The notes: generated from the letters alone by a model not told the origin. DNA of 25,133 bases from Bacteroidales bacterium (GCA_003557765.1 PWNO01000207.1:1-25133), one strand, 5' to 3'; counted from the stretch's first letter, positions 1 through 8,069 are shown. Program-made: numbers and translations.

Positions 1-2004
1 CTCATAGCGGAGGGGAAGCATGCCGGCGATGTCCTGCCAGGTAGCCTCAATCGCCGATATCCTTTCCTGCATATGACCGGACGATAATTTTATATGCAGA
101 TAGACGCCTTCTCCCTCTCCAAGAATGACCAGGGGGCCAATATCGGACTCCAGTGAGGACGTGTGGAAATTGCTGACCACGCCGATCACACGTTTGTAAT
201 CGCCGTGACTAACCCTGCCGATTCGTTTCCCGATGGGATCTTCCCATTCAAGCAGCCTTGCAGCCGCTTCATTAATCACCACACCATCCACCAGGTCGGT
301 TGTTTGATCCGGATCAAAGAACCTGCCCCGGGTCATTTCCATGTCGTAAAGATCCACGAAATTGCCATCCACCTGGTATAATGGCAGCATGCGGTCCATG
401 AACCCATCGGCTGTTTCTACGCTGAGGCCCCAGTTTGGCAATACTGACCCCGGTCCGGGTATGCTGTTTGCCAGACTGGTCCTTTTCACTGCGGCAAGCT
501 GATCCACAGCACGCTGCAAGCTTACGCGCCGATCTTCCGATAGGTCAGCTACGTTTACAATCATGATATCCTGTGTGGTATACCCCAGGTCTTTATTACG
601 CATGTAGGAGAGTTGCTGCATCACAAAAAAGGTGGCAATGACCATGAAAACCGAAATCGTGAACTGCAGGCCCACCAGCACCTTACGCGTCAGTAAATTG
701 CGGTCTGATAGTTTCACTTGTGATTTAAGCACATCTGAAGGGCGGAAGTGCGACAGGTAAAAGGCAGGATAACTCCCTGAGATCAATCCCGTGATCAGGG
801 TCAGCAAAAGCACGAGCCCGATCATTCTCCAGTCATCGAGCAGCAAGGAAAAAGCAAGATCCTTCATCAGCAGGTGATTGACCACCGGAAGCAGAAGCTC
901 TACCCACAGCAGGGCAATTACCAGGGCTAACACCACGGTGAGCATGGACTCGGTTAAAAACTGCCGGATCAGGCTACCCTTATCAGCCCCGAGCACCCTG
1001 CGCACACCCACCTCTTTGGAGCGCCGGCCTGAACGTGCCACGGCCATGTTCATGTAGTTTATGGATGCAATGAGCGTCAGGAAAACAGCCACGGTAATGA
1101 ATATATACACAAACATCCGGTTTCCCTTGGCGGGAATGTGCTCAGGGTTTGATGGCTCATACATTTCATCCGTCATGAAATAAAGGTCGCTTACCGGTCG
1201 CAAATGCAACCGGTACACCAAATTAAGATTTTGTATGGGGGAATCGACAAGTACACGTTCTTCGATAAAGGTTTCGAGCTTCTGCCGCATCTCCGGGGTG
1301 TTCAGATCGCTGCTGGCCCGCAGATAGGTAAAAATGTTGTTGTCGAGAAAAGTATCTGAGGACATATATCCTCCAGCTAAATTATTCAGTGAATTCCAGA
1401 ACAACAGCATGCGGAACTTCAGATGGGCGTTGTCAGGGATATCTTCAATCACTGCACCGACTTCAACATTAAACTCCTGGTGAAAACGGAATTGCTTTCC
1501 TGTCGGATCACCCGGACCGAATATGCGTTCGGCAGTGCTTCGGGTCAGTACCGCCACATCGTTGTGCCGGAGGGCTGCTTTTGGATCTCCATAAACCACC
1601 GGATGCGTGAATAGATCAAAAAAGTTGGAATCCACCAGCAGGATGCCTTTTTCGTATAGGGCCTGCTCATTGTATTCCACCAGGGCATCACTGAGCATCA
1701 AATCGAGCGAGCCAAGCCGCACAAAATCGGTGACTTCCGGGTAGAGCTCCTTCAGCGTCGGACCAGCGGGATATGAACTGACAGCCGCCGTCACTGGTGG
1801 TCCGCCAATGCCTATCTCAATGCCGACACGGTATAGCTCATCGAAGTGCTCGTGGTGCCTGTCAGCCGTAAGTTCATGATGCACATACAGCAGGATCAGG
1901 ATGGCTGCGGCAAGTCCAAGCGAAAGCCCCAGTACATTGATCACTGAATAAAGACTGCCCTGGCGAAGACTTCGCCATGCAGCAACTAGATAGGCTTTAA
2001 ACAT
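1..2004 (-). CDS. FtsX/MacB-type ABC transporter permease, 3' end cut by window edge
   Basis: Inner-membrane permease of the MacB/FtsX family; substrate unknown. Reading from the ATG at 2004, 668 codons stay open to base 1, so the C-terminus lies outside. The visible order is an N-terminal membrane segment (about residues 19-41), a periplasmic MacB_PCD-like domain, a membrane segment near 298-321 followed by the conserved KEVGVRRVLGA loop (about 330), two more membrane segments (about 346-405), then a fifth (about 435-455) opening the second periplasmic domain. The family in Bacteroidota is about 780-800 residues with a second FtsX domain, so roughly 120 residues are probably missing. No ATPase gene is adjacent; these permeases often use an ATPase encoded elsewhere or further along the operon. 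It is a paralogue of the permease at 19019-21379. Family certain, role unknown. Confidence 0.9.
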   Translation of the reverse strand, partial: MFKAYLVAAWRSLRQGSLYSVINVLGLSLGLAAAILILLYVHHELTADRHHEHFDELYRVGIEIGIGGPPVTAAVSSYPAGPTLKELYPEVTDFVRLGSLDLMLSDALVEYNEQALYEKGILLVDSNFFDLFTHPVVYGDPKAALRHNDVAVLTRSTAERIFGPGDPTGKQFRFHQEFNVEVGAVIEDIPDNAHLKFRMLLFWNSLNNLAGGYMSSDTFLDNNIFTYLRASSDLNTPEMRQKLETFIEERVLVDSPIQNLNLVYRLHLRPVSDLYFMTDEMYEPSNPEHIPAKGNRMFVYIFITVAVFLTLIASINYMNMAVARSGRRSKEVGVRRVLGADKGSLIRQFLTESMLTVVLALVIALLWVELLLPVVNHLLMKDLAFSLLLDDWRMIGLVLLLTLITGLISGSYPAFYLSHFRPSDVLKSQVKLSDRNLLTRKVLVGLQFTISVFMVIATFFVMQQLSYMRNKDLGYTTQDIMIVNVADLSEDRRVSLQRAVDQLAAVKRTSLANSIPGPGSVLPNWGLSVETADGFMDRMLPLYQVDGNFVDLYDMEMTRGRFFDPDQTTDLVDGVVINEAAARLLEWEDPIGKRIGRVSHGDYKRVIGVVSNFHTSSLESDIGPLVILGEGEGVYLHIKLSSGHMQERISAIEATWQDIAGMLPLRYE

Positions 2005-2102
2005 ATGTTGATATGTTTATAATATACAATGTGGCTTTTACCTCTAGAATCAAAATCCATGCAAAATCATTCACTATATTGCTTTTCAGTACTTTTCGTT
2101 TG

Positions 2103-2120
2103 AGTCTGCGAACGCAGACT
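2103..2120. promoter_or_regulatory. Perfect palindrome, candidate operator
   Basis: AGTCTGCG-AA-CGCAGACT: two perfect 8-bp arms separated by 2 bases. It lies 99 bp upstream of the minus-strand permease and about 240 bp upstream of yjbQ. Because both flanking genes point away, it is unlikely to be a terminator. It could be a binding site for a dimeric regulator or a hairpin in the permease leader. Function not known. Confidence 0.45.
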
Positions 2121-2272
2121 GTATGTTTGTGTTCGATTATGAACAACCCTGTACGTTGTTGCACATCTTAAAGAATAATGTGGTTCATGCAGCAGCGACC
2201 ATTTGAACCGCCCCCTGGCTGTCAATGAGAATATTTTGAAGTGCTCAAATGATCTGTTAACCGGGATTACTG

Positions 2273-2280
2273 TAATTTTG
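2273..2280 (+). promoter_or_regulatory. Candidate Bacteroidota -7 element for yjbQ
   Basis: TAATTTTG fits the Bacteroidota -7 consensus TAnnTTTG and lies about 78 bp upstream of the yjbQ start. No clear TTTG -33 box was found at the usual 19-21 bp spacing, so this is only a candidate. Confidence 0.35.
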
Positions 2281-2357
2281 TAAATGAGTAACATTGAGAT
2301 CCTGTAATAAAGATAGCATATCAGGTTAATTTTGAATAACTTCAACAGGCAATCACC

Positions 2358-2765
2358 ATGCAGCAGACTTTTTACATTCCGACAAATTCGCGCGAAGGGC
2401 TTTACGACATAACTGATGAGGTTGCAGGCATCGTTTCCTGCTCGGGTGTCCAACAAGGTATTGTAAACGTATATGTGCGGGGAGCTACTGCCGGGATCAT
2501 GATACAGGAGAACTGGGATGATTCCGTGCAGACGGATGTGATCCAGTTGCTCCGGAAACTGATTCCCCGGGGTGTGTGGTTGCATGATGCTCAGGACGGC
2601 AACGGCGATTCACACCTCAAGGCTGGTATCACAGGCCCCCAGGAGACGATTCCCATCATCAATGCTACAATGGGTCTCTCAACCTGGCAAAATATCTTTC
2701 TGTGTGAGTTTGATGGCCCGCGCAAGAAAAGAGAAGTGGTGGTTACGGTGAGCAATTCAGGATAA
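2358..2765 (+). CDS. YjbQ/UPF0047 family protein (secondary thiamine-phosphate synthase type)
   Basis: Small soluble protein of 135 residues, the usual size for the YjbQ/UPF0047 family. Members can show weak thiamine-phosphate synthase activity, but the physiological role is unsettled. Recognisable family blocks are TAGIMIQEN (44-52), the polar block DGNGDSHLKAGITGP (80-94, with N82, D84 and H86 retained) and the C-terminal GLSTWQNIFLCEFDGPR block (106-122). The first histidine usually found in the PHTTA motif appears replaced: the sequence there is RGATA (41-45), with Gly at the His position. The gene stands alone on the plus strand, divergent from the permease and convergent with the Mrp operon, with a candidate -7 element at 2273-2280. 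The ATG start agrees with the family N-terminus. Confidence 0.88.
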   Translation: MQQTFYIPTNSREGLYDITDEVAGIVSCSGVQQGIVNVYVRGATAGIMIQENWDDSVQTDVIQLLRKLIPRGVWLHDAQDGNGDSHLKAGITGPQETIPIINATMGLSTWQNIFLCEFDGPRKKREVVVTVSNSG

Positions 2766-2822
2766 GAAATGTTGATTTAACCTTTATGATGCATGCAGGC
2801 CCAGGCCGGCAAGGTGTTTTTA

Positions 2823-3182
2823 CTATTCAATGGATTGTGGTCTTTTTGCTTCCGGGTTGTCTGGCGCCCGGCTGCAATCATCGCGAAAGGTCTTCTCGTG
2901 GGGCTTGATGCCAAAGCGGTAGGCCCCTCTGGCCAGGGTGTGCGCCGACACGGTGGCCGTGGCGAAGATCACCATGATAGCCAGAATGGCTTTTACCCCT
3001 TCTGCATTCAGACCGTATTTGATGGCCACGCCCAAGAGCATGCTGCACATCCCAAGCGTAATGGCCTTGGTGCTGGCTTGCAGGCGATTATAAGCGTCTG
3101 GCAAACGAACCAGGCCGACCCCACTGAACAGAAGGAAAAGGGTGCCCACCACAAACAATATGCTACAAAGAATATCAGTCAT
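2823..3182 (-). CDS. mrpG: Mrp/Mnh antiporter subunit G
   Basis: Smallest-domain subunit of the multisubunit Mrp-type Na+(or K+)/H+ antiporter in the inner membrane. It has 119 residues with three predicted membrane segments. The diagnostic block GLVRLPDAYNRLQASTKAIT (about residues 23-42) is the MrpG/PhaG signature. The last 25 or so residues after the third membrane segment are charged and not conserved. It is the last gene of the operon; its start overlaps the 3' end of mrpF by 8 bases, which suggests translational coupling. It ends 57 bp from the convergent yjbQ gene; I saw no strong terminator hairpin between them. Confidence 0.93.
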   Translation of the reverse strand: MTDILCSILFVVGTLFLLFSGVGLVRLPDAYNRLQASTKAITLGMCSMLLGVAIKYGLNAEGVKAILAIMVIFATATVSAHTLARGAYRFGIKPHEKTFRDDCSRAPDNPEAKRPQSIE

Positions 3183-3432
3183 TTAATTTTTTGTTTTCGA
3201 GATATTTGGCTAAAGTCAGGTTGCTGATGAAGCTTAATATGGTCCAGGCAATCACGATGTCTATCAGCCAGACCTTGCCGCTGATGAGCATGATGATCAC
3301 CACGATGGACGTCACCAGGGTGCCTAGCTTCTCAATGCCCACGATCCGGTCGGCAATGGTTGGGCCAAAGATGATCCGGTAAAGCGGGAACACCAGGATG
3401 CATAGCTGGATGTATAGCAAATAAGTCAGCAT
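3175..3432 (-). CDS. mrpF: Mrp/Mnh antiporter subunit F
   Basis: 85-residue, three-helix membrane subunit of the Mrp antiporter. The block YRIIFGPTIADRIVGIEKLGT (about residues 18-38) carries the family GPT..DR signature at the end of helix 1, and an Asp lies in the third helix (VWLIDIVIAW). The length is normal for MrpF (about 85-95). It starts 2 bases after mrpE ends and overlaps mrpG by 8 bases, so the three genes are cotranscribed. In known Mrp complexes all the small subunits are needed for assembly and activity. Confidence 0.93.
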   Translation of the reverse strand: MLTYLLYIQLCILVFPLYRIIFGPTIADRIVGIEKLGTLVTSIVVIIMLISGKVWLIDIVIAWTILSFISNLTLAKYLENKKLND

Positions 3433-3434
3433 AA

Positions 3435-3932
3435 TCAGTCGAATATGGTTTGGATGTATCGTTCATACTTGCGGATGCGCTCAAGGGCATAATTGTCCGG
3501 ATCGCGCTTGTCTACGTAAATCCAGTGCACGTACATGCAGTCTTCCTGGATGTCGATGACGATCGTGCCCGGGGTCATGGTCAGGGCGCACGACAGCACA
3601 GCCCTGGACATATCTGTTTGTACATTCAGTGGGACCCTGATGATGGCAGGTTGAATCGGCACCTTGTAATGCAACACCCGCCAGGCCACGTCAAAGTTGG
3701 CTTTGATGGTCTGCCAGGTAAAAAATGCTAAAAAGGGGAAGACCGTAAAAAAGCGTCTGAACTGCCTCAGCTTATAAATGGAGGTATAGAAATACTGTCC
3801 AAACAACATGGAAGTAATGACTGCCACCACCATGCCGGTGACCACGGAGGCCACCTGTGCCGACCAGGTCAGCAAAAGCCAGAATATCCAGGCAATAACA
3901 AAGAGTACAATGTATTTCGTTTGCATCGTCAT
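3435..3932 (-). CDS. mrpE: Mrp/Mnh antiporter subunit E
   Basis: 165-residue subunit of the Mrp antiporter. Two N-terminal membrane segments (about residues 8-47) and a third near 60-78 are followed by a soluble C-terminal domain. The conserved block around residues 112-132, with ALTMTPGTIVIDI, is the MrpE family signature, and the preceding NVQTDMSRAVLSC stretch also fits. Its ATG overlaps the mrpD stop by 4 bases, a classic coupled arrangement. Length matches the family (about 158-170). Confidence 0.93.
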   Translation of the reverse strand: MTMQTKYIVLFVIAWIFWLLLTWSAQVASVVTGMVVAVITSMLFGQYFYTSIYKLRQFRRFFTVFPFLAFFTWQTIKANFDVAWRVLHYKVPIQPAIIRVPLNVQTDMSRAVLSCALTMTPGTIVIDIQEDCMYVHWIYVDKRDPDNYALERIRKYERYIQTIFD

Positions 3933-5461
3933 AGTTGTTTTAGGACGTAGTCTGTGGATTCCAGCAGCGTGCTCACTGCGGGATCGAGAAATATGGCCCT
4001 GACTTCAGGAAAAATAAACAGGCTCATGACCACACAAAGCACGGCCATGGTGATCATGGAAGCTTTCATCAGCAAGGGGGTGTGTTTCAGGGTCAACCCG
4101 GGCCTGGGCTTTCCAAAAAACGCATATCGCTGAAACTTTACAAAGGAGGCGAGGGTCAGGATGCCTACCAGCAGGCCCAGGGCTGCCCTGAAATGGTACC
4201 CCCCCTGGATGGCTGCCACGATGATGGCAAATTTACTGAAAAAGCCATTGAAGGGTGGGATGCCCGCAATGGCCATGGAGGCTACAAAAGAGGTGACCAT
4301 CGTAAGCGGCATATACCGTGCCAGCCCACCCATCTTTTTCAGGTCGAGATTGTCTGTGGAATATTCAATCGACCCCGCCGTTAAAAATAGCAGGCCCTTG
4401 AAAACGGCGTGGTTAATCATATGAAAAAGGGCGCCGGTAAACGTGAGCGCGACTGCTTCGGGGCTGCCACCACCAGCGACGACTCCCATTCCGATGCCAA
4501 TGCCCATCAGCACGTAGCCCATCTGGCTGATGCTGTGATAGGCCAGCAGCCGTTTTATATTCCAGGCCCCGATCGCCAAAATCACCCCGGCCGTCATGGA
4601 GATGCCTCCAAGCACTGCAATCACCATCGACAGAAACTCGCTGGGAGCAAAGACGTTGATAAATAATCGGAGGATCACATACACACCAAGTACTTTGATG
4701 ACCACCCCTGAGAGCATGGCCGATACGGGTGATGGTGCAGAGGAGTGGGCGTCGGGCAGCCAGGCATGAAAGGGGATCATGGCTGATTTTATTGCAACAC
4801 CTGCAAGCAGAAAGAGCTGGGTAAACCGAATCGCGCTGGTGTTCCCGGCGTGGTCGTTCTGCAAAACCACGGAAATGTCGGCCATGTTCAGCGTGGAAGT
4901 CATCCAGTATAGCATGGCAATCCCAAATAACATAAAAAGGGTTGCCAGTCCGCCCATAACCTGGTATTTGAAGGATGCCTCGATTTCGGTTTTTCTCACC
5001 CCAAAGGCCACCAGCGCATAGGAAGCCTTTGCCGTCACTTCCATGAACACAAACAGGTTGAACATGTCGCCCGCCAGGACAACCCCGTTCAGGCCTGCCA
5101 GCTGCAGTAAGAAGAGGGTGTAGAAATACTTTTGTCCGGTAAAGAGCCTGAGGTAAGGGATGGCGTAGATGGCGCAAAGAAATGCAATCGAATTGATGAT
5201 CAGCAGCATGAACCTGCTCAGTCCATCACCTACCAGGTGAATGCCAACGGGGATATTGTCGATGGGATACCAGCCCCCCGGGATGTACTGCGTCGACTGT
5301 GGCGGATTGATCACGATGATGAGGGCCAGCAGTAAAAGCACAAAGCTTGCCAGCGGCAGCACAAAGGTTTTTGCCTGGTCCCAAAAGAGGTTCAGCAGCG
5401 GTATAAGAAAGGCCGCCAGGAAGGGCAGGAAAATGAAGAATATCAAGACAGGGTTTTCCAT
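3929..5461 (-). CDS. mrpD: Mrp/Mnh antiporter subunit D (NuoM/NuoN-like proton channel)
   Basis: 510-residue polytopic protein, homologous to the antiporter-like subunits of complex I and one of the proton-translocating subunits of Mrp. About 14 membrane helices are expected. The residues expected for ion translocation are present: Glu141 in FVFMEVTAKASYAL, Lys225 in GVAIKSAMIPFHAW, a second Lys in GVVIKVLGVY, and the helix-12 Lys in NHAVFKGLLFL. This intact set contrasts with the NuoL-like first subunit of the operon. The gene follows mrpC by 7 bases and overlaps mrpE by 4. The inferred role is exchange of Na+ or K+ for H+ at the inner membrane; the cation cannot be read from sequence. Confidence 0.95.
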   Translation of the reverse strand: MENPVLIFFIFLPFLAAFLIPLLNLFWDQAKTFVLPLASFVLLLLALIIVINPPQSTQYIPGGWYPIDNIPVGIHLVGDGLSRFMLLIINSIAFLCAIYAIPYLRLFTGQKYFYTLFLLQLAGLNGVVLAGDMFNLFVFMEVTAKASYALVAFGVRKTEIEASFKYQVMGGLATLFMLFGIAMLYWMTSTLNMADISVVLQNDHAGNTSAIRFTQLFLLAGVAIKSAMIPFHAWLPDAHSSAPSPVSAMLSGVVIKVLGVYVILRLFINVFAPSEFLSMVIAVLGGISMTAGVILAIGAWNIKRLLAYHSISQMGYVLMGIGIGMGVVAGGGSPEAVALTFTGALFHMINHAVFKGLLFLTAGSIEYSTDNLDLKKMGGLARYMPLTMVTSFVASMAIAGIPPFNGFFSKFAIIVAAIQGGYHFRAALGLLVGILTLASFVKFQRYAFFGKPRPGLTLKHTPLLMKASMITMAVLCVVMSLFIFPEVRAIFLDPAVSTLLESTDYVLKQL

Positions 5462-5468
5462 CGATTTA

Positions 5469-5810
5469 TCATTTCAACTTGCTGATCTCTTGAATGTCAA
5501 ATGTTCCGTATTTCTTGTATAACCTGATGGCCATGGTCAGAATCATGGAGTTCGTGGCCAGTGCGATCACAATGGCCGTCAGCACCATGGTTTGCGGCAG
5601 CGGGTCCACCACCGCCTGGTGTGGCAGCACTTCTTCCTTGAAAATCACGGGAGCCAGTCCGCCTTCAATGTAGCCGATCAGGATCAACATCAGGAATATG
5701 CTGATCTCTACAATGGTAAGGGAAATCACGATTTTGATGATGTTGCGGCTGATCAGCAACCCGTATAAGCCGGTAAGCAACAGTATGAAACAAAGTATAT
5801 GCAAAGTCAT
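5469..5810 (-). CDS. mrpC: Mrp/Mnh antiporter subunit C (NuoK-like)
   Basis: 113-residue protein with three membrane helices, homologous to NuoK of complex I. The motif VDPLPQTMVLTAIVIALA (about residues 68-85) is the most recognisable MrpC block, and the GLYGLLISRNIIKIVISLTIVE helix (14-35) matches the NuoK-like core. The start overlaps the end of mrpB by 4 bases (ATGA type), and the stop is 7 bases before mrpD. Normal length. Confidence 0.94.
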   Translation of the reverse strand: MTLHILCFILLLTGLYGLLISRNIIKIVISLTIVEISIFLMLILIGYIEGGLAPVIFKEEVLPHQAVVDPLPQTMVLTAIVIALATNSMILTMAIRLYKKYGTFDIQEISKLK

Positions 5811-6244
5811 TTGGAAACCTCTTCTTTATAGATGGTCAGTGCCAGAAAAATGGTGAACAAGGTGGCGGCCACCTTGATGCCGATCAAAATGCTATATATC
5901 GGAATGTTGCCTGCGCTGAGGAGCTCTCCCGGTTGTCCCTTGGGCAGGTAGCTCCCAAAGAAAACCATGGAGCCGGCAAACAGGCCGCTGAACCCTAACA
6001 GCAAGATCAGCAAAACCGAAAGACTTTCCAACAGGGAGGTCCTCTCCCGCTGCTGTTTGAGTTTCAGGTAGCCCTGACCCTGTGCCAACACAAGGACGAT
6101 GAAAGAGCCGGCAAGCAGTACGCCTCCCGTAAAACCACCGCCAGGCAAGATGTGTCCGTGCGTGATCACATACATTGCGAAAACGAAAATCAAAGCGCTC
6201 AACAACTGCGCTACCTTTTGTACGATGACTGACATTCCTTTCAT
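5807..6244 (-). CDS. mrpB: Mrp/Mnh antiporter subunit B (MnhB domain)
   Basis: 145-residue, four-helix membrane subunit. The signature HGHILPGGGFTGG (about residues 29-41), matching the family GHxxPGGGFxGG motif, identifies the MnhB domain. The internal Met4 (MSVIVQKV) is a possible alternative start; the upstream ATG at 6244 is chosen because it lies 9 bases after the preceding gene and no stop intervenes. Here MrpB is a stand-alone subunit downstream of an MbhD/MbhE-like protein, which corresponds to the C-terminal part of a canonical MrpA. Confidence 0.93.
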   Translation of the reverse strand: MKGMSVIVQKVAQLLSALIFVFAMYVITHGHILPGGGFTGGVLLAGSFIVLVLAQGQGYLKLKQQRERTSLLESLSVLLILLLGFSGLFAGSMVFFGSYLPKGQPGELLSAGNIPIYSILIGIKVAATLFTIFLALTIYKEEVSK

Positions 6245-6253
6245 AATCAGCGA

Positions 6254-6802
6254 TTAATTAGATTTTACAGATTTTTTGCCTTGCAGACGTAAAATGGCCA
6301 GTACACCCATGGCCGTGGTAAACAATACGGCAGCCTCTCCCAAAGTGTCCAGTGCACGGAAATCCCATAATACGCCTTTTACTAAATTAGTGGCTCCCGT
6401 CTTTTCGATGGCATTGTACACATAGTTGGCTGACATCCGGAGGGTATGCTCTCCGAAGGGTTGCAGTGCCGGGATGGCATCCACGAAAAAATACATCAGG
6501 GTGACCACCAGGATCAGGGCTGCAGATCGGTTGACAATGTCCCGGGGGCAGGTGGGACATCGTTCTTCATATCGTGTGCTGTCGTGCAAAACGGCCACCA
6601 TGATGATGATGGTGATGGTCTCGGCCACGATCTGCACAATGGCCAAGTCAGGCGCTTGCAGCAGCAGAAAGCAGATGACCAGGCCATAGCCGATACCTCC
6701 CTGGGCGATCACTGCCGAAAGCAGGTCTTTGGCGTGAATCGCCGCGAGGGCCAGGATGATCATCATGATCATTACAATGGCAAGGTAAATCTCTGTATTC
6801 AT
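6254..6802 (-). CDS. MbhD/MbhE-like subunit (equivalent of the MrpA C-terminal region)
   Basis: 182-residue membrane protein with two parts. Residues about 1-72 match the DUF4040/MbhD domain, with the AKDLLSAVIAQGGIGYGLVI helix and LLQAPDLAIVQIVAETI, whose acidic Asp and Glu are typical. Residues about 90-175 match MbhE, ending in NLVKGVLWDFRALDTLGEA, the family DFRxxDTLGE motif. In canonical Mrp these two domains form the C-terminal end of the roughly 800-residue MrpA; here they are a separate gene, as in Mbh/Mbs-type complexes. The loop between them has an unusual CPTCP (Cys82, Cys85) pair. Spacings of 7 and 9 bases to its neighbours place it in the operon. Confidence 0.88.
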   Translation of the reverse strand: MNTEIYLAIVMIMMIILALAAIHAKDLLSAVIAQGGIGYGLVICFLLLQAPDLAIVQIVAETITIIIMVAVLHDSTRYEERCPTCPRDIVNRSAALILVVTLMYFFVDAIPALQPFGEHTLRMSANYVYNAIEKTGATNLVKGVLWDFRALDTLGEAAVLFTTAMGVLAILRLQGKKSVKSN

Positions 6803-6809
6803 TGGCTAA

Positions 6810-8069
6810 TCATTTCAACAAAAACAATATAATCATTGCGACCACGACCCATACCAGGTAGGTTTGCAACACGCCATCATGCAGGCGGCTTAATGGGCGG
6901 TGCATTGCAAATACAGCCTTTGCACCAATCTCGTATAAATCCGTATAAGTTGTATCTCCCAGCCGATTCAGTAACTTGAACAGCCTTCTTTCTTTCCTGG
7001 GAAGCCACTTTGATGCAACGGCATGATAGGATTGTTGCAGGTTGTGCAGGAAAAATGGCATCATGGCAGCACCGCCGACAGCTGCAATGACTACAGAAGC
7101 AAGGATTCCGGCCTGCGTGCCTGCGGCGATGCCCGCGAGGACTACTCCACCAAGCGCAATGTGCAGATAAGCAAGTGTTGATTGTTGCTCAGGCCTGCCC
7201 AACGCCATAAAAAGGGTAAAGGTGGCACTGATCAACCCGAGTGCGATCAGGATGACTTGCAGGGTTCCGCTCAGAGTAAAAACATCGTGGCACAACCTGA
7301 TCAGCAGGTAGGTGCCTATAAGCCGTTGAAAAACCAGGGGCATCAGCGCAAAGACCCTGCCGCTGGCATATTTTGAAAACGGGCTAATCCACGAGTGAAA
7401 GGGCAGAATCCCAGTAGCGGCAAGTCCACCGGTTAGCAGGAGCAGAAAGCTCATTGTGCCAGCGGCAGTTTTGGTGGTTGTCTGCATGCTGGCCATGTCA
7501 GCCGTTCCACTTAGCGATACGGACATCACGGCACCGGTGACCATCAAGACATGTACGCCGCCATGGATGATCAGTGTTTTTTTGCCCAGGGCCGCAAGTT
7601 CGTCCGAAAATCCACTTGCCAGCATATACAAGGGGACGAGAGATACTCCCCACAAAAAAACGAGCAGGTACAAGTGGGTTGCGGAGAATATGGCAAATCC
7701 CAGTCCAGCGCTGAACCAATACCAGGCAAAAAAGCAGTGTTCGTCGGATCTTTTGCCCTGATCACGCAAGGTGCTTAAAGCCAAAAAGCACATCATCGCA
7801 GCGAAGAGCAGCAGCATCATGCCAGAAGAGCCTCTCGTGCTAAATACCATGAAATGGCTGAACCGGTGGAGCAAGGCATGGGCATGTGGGGGAAACAGCA
7901 ATTGCCAGGTGTCAACATCCACGCGAAAAGCATAGCCGATGCCCACCAGGGCGAGCAGGGACCCTGCAGCGGTGATGCGCCTGATGGTTTTTTCTCCCTT
8001 GAAAGGGCGAAAGCGCAGCACCAAGCTGAACAACACCGGCAACACAATGATCATCGCTAGTACAGACAT
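6810..8069 (-). CDS. Short NuoL/MrpA-N-like membrane subunit lacking canonical proton-channel residues
   Basis: Antiporter-like membrane protein that occupies the mrpA position as first gene of the operon. The frame stays open to an ATG at 8219, but the start at 8069 is preferred. It begins directly in the first helix (MSVLAMIIVLPVLF), gives 419 residues, and leaves 164 bp to the divergent gene instead of 14; 8096 and 8147 are other possible ATGs. Homology is visible in PFHSW (223-227), the GTYLLIRL helix (252-259) and AYLHIALGG. Compared with MrpD of this operon, key residues differ: Gly141 where the Glu should be, Ala218/Thr219 for the first Lys, Arg249 for the second, and no Lys in the helix-12 stretch. 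It is also shorter than a typical MrpA N-domain (about 500 residues). It may be a structural or non-pumping subunit. Confidence 0.78.
   Translation of the reverse strand: MSVLAMIIVLPVLFSLVLRFRPFKGEKTIRRITAAGSLLALVGIGYAFRVDVDTWQLLFPPHAHALLHRFSHFMVFSTRGSSGMMLLLFAAMMCFLALSTLRDQGKRSDEHCFFAWYWFSAGLGFAIFSATHLYLLVFLWGVSLVPLYMLASGFSDELAALGKKTLIIHGGVHVLMVTGAVMSVSLSGTADMASMQTTTKTAAGTMSFLLLLTGGLAATGILPFHSWISPFSKYASGRVFALMPLVFQRLIGTYLLIRLCHDVFTLSGTLQVILIALGLISATFTLFMALGRPEQQSTLAYLHIALGGVVLAGIAAGTQAGILASVVIAAVGGAAMMPFFLHNLQQSYHAVASKWLPRKERRLFKLLNRLGDTTYTDLYEIGAKAVFAMHRPLSRLHDGVLQTYLVWVVVAMIILFLLK

Larger units (their letters stand above)
2005..2357. other. Divergent intergenic region, no gene seen
   Basis: 353 bases between the permease start (minus) and the YjbQ start (plus). 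It holds a perfect palindrome at 2103-2120 and a candidate -7 element at 2273-2280 facing yjbQ. I found no convincing TAnnTTTG element for the minus-strand permease and no credible small gene. Confidence 0.6.

Noticed and set aside
2067..2585. 172-codon minus-strand frame across the yjbQ promoter and 5' half
   Set aside because: It runs antisense to a clear YjbQ protein, crosses the intergenic palindrome and shows no recognisable domain.
2793..3227. 144-codon plus-strand frame antisense to mrpG
   Set aside because: Shadow of the mrpG/mrpF genes, with no family signature of its own.
4413..5177. 254-codon minus-strand open frame inside mrpD
   Set aside because: It overlaps mrpD in another frame. 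The translation has no membrane pattern or family resemblance, while mrpD itself is unmistakable.
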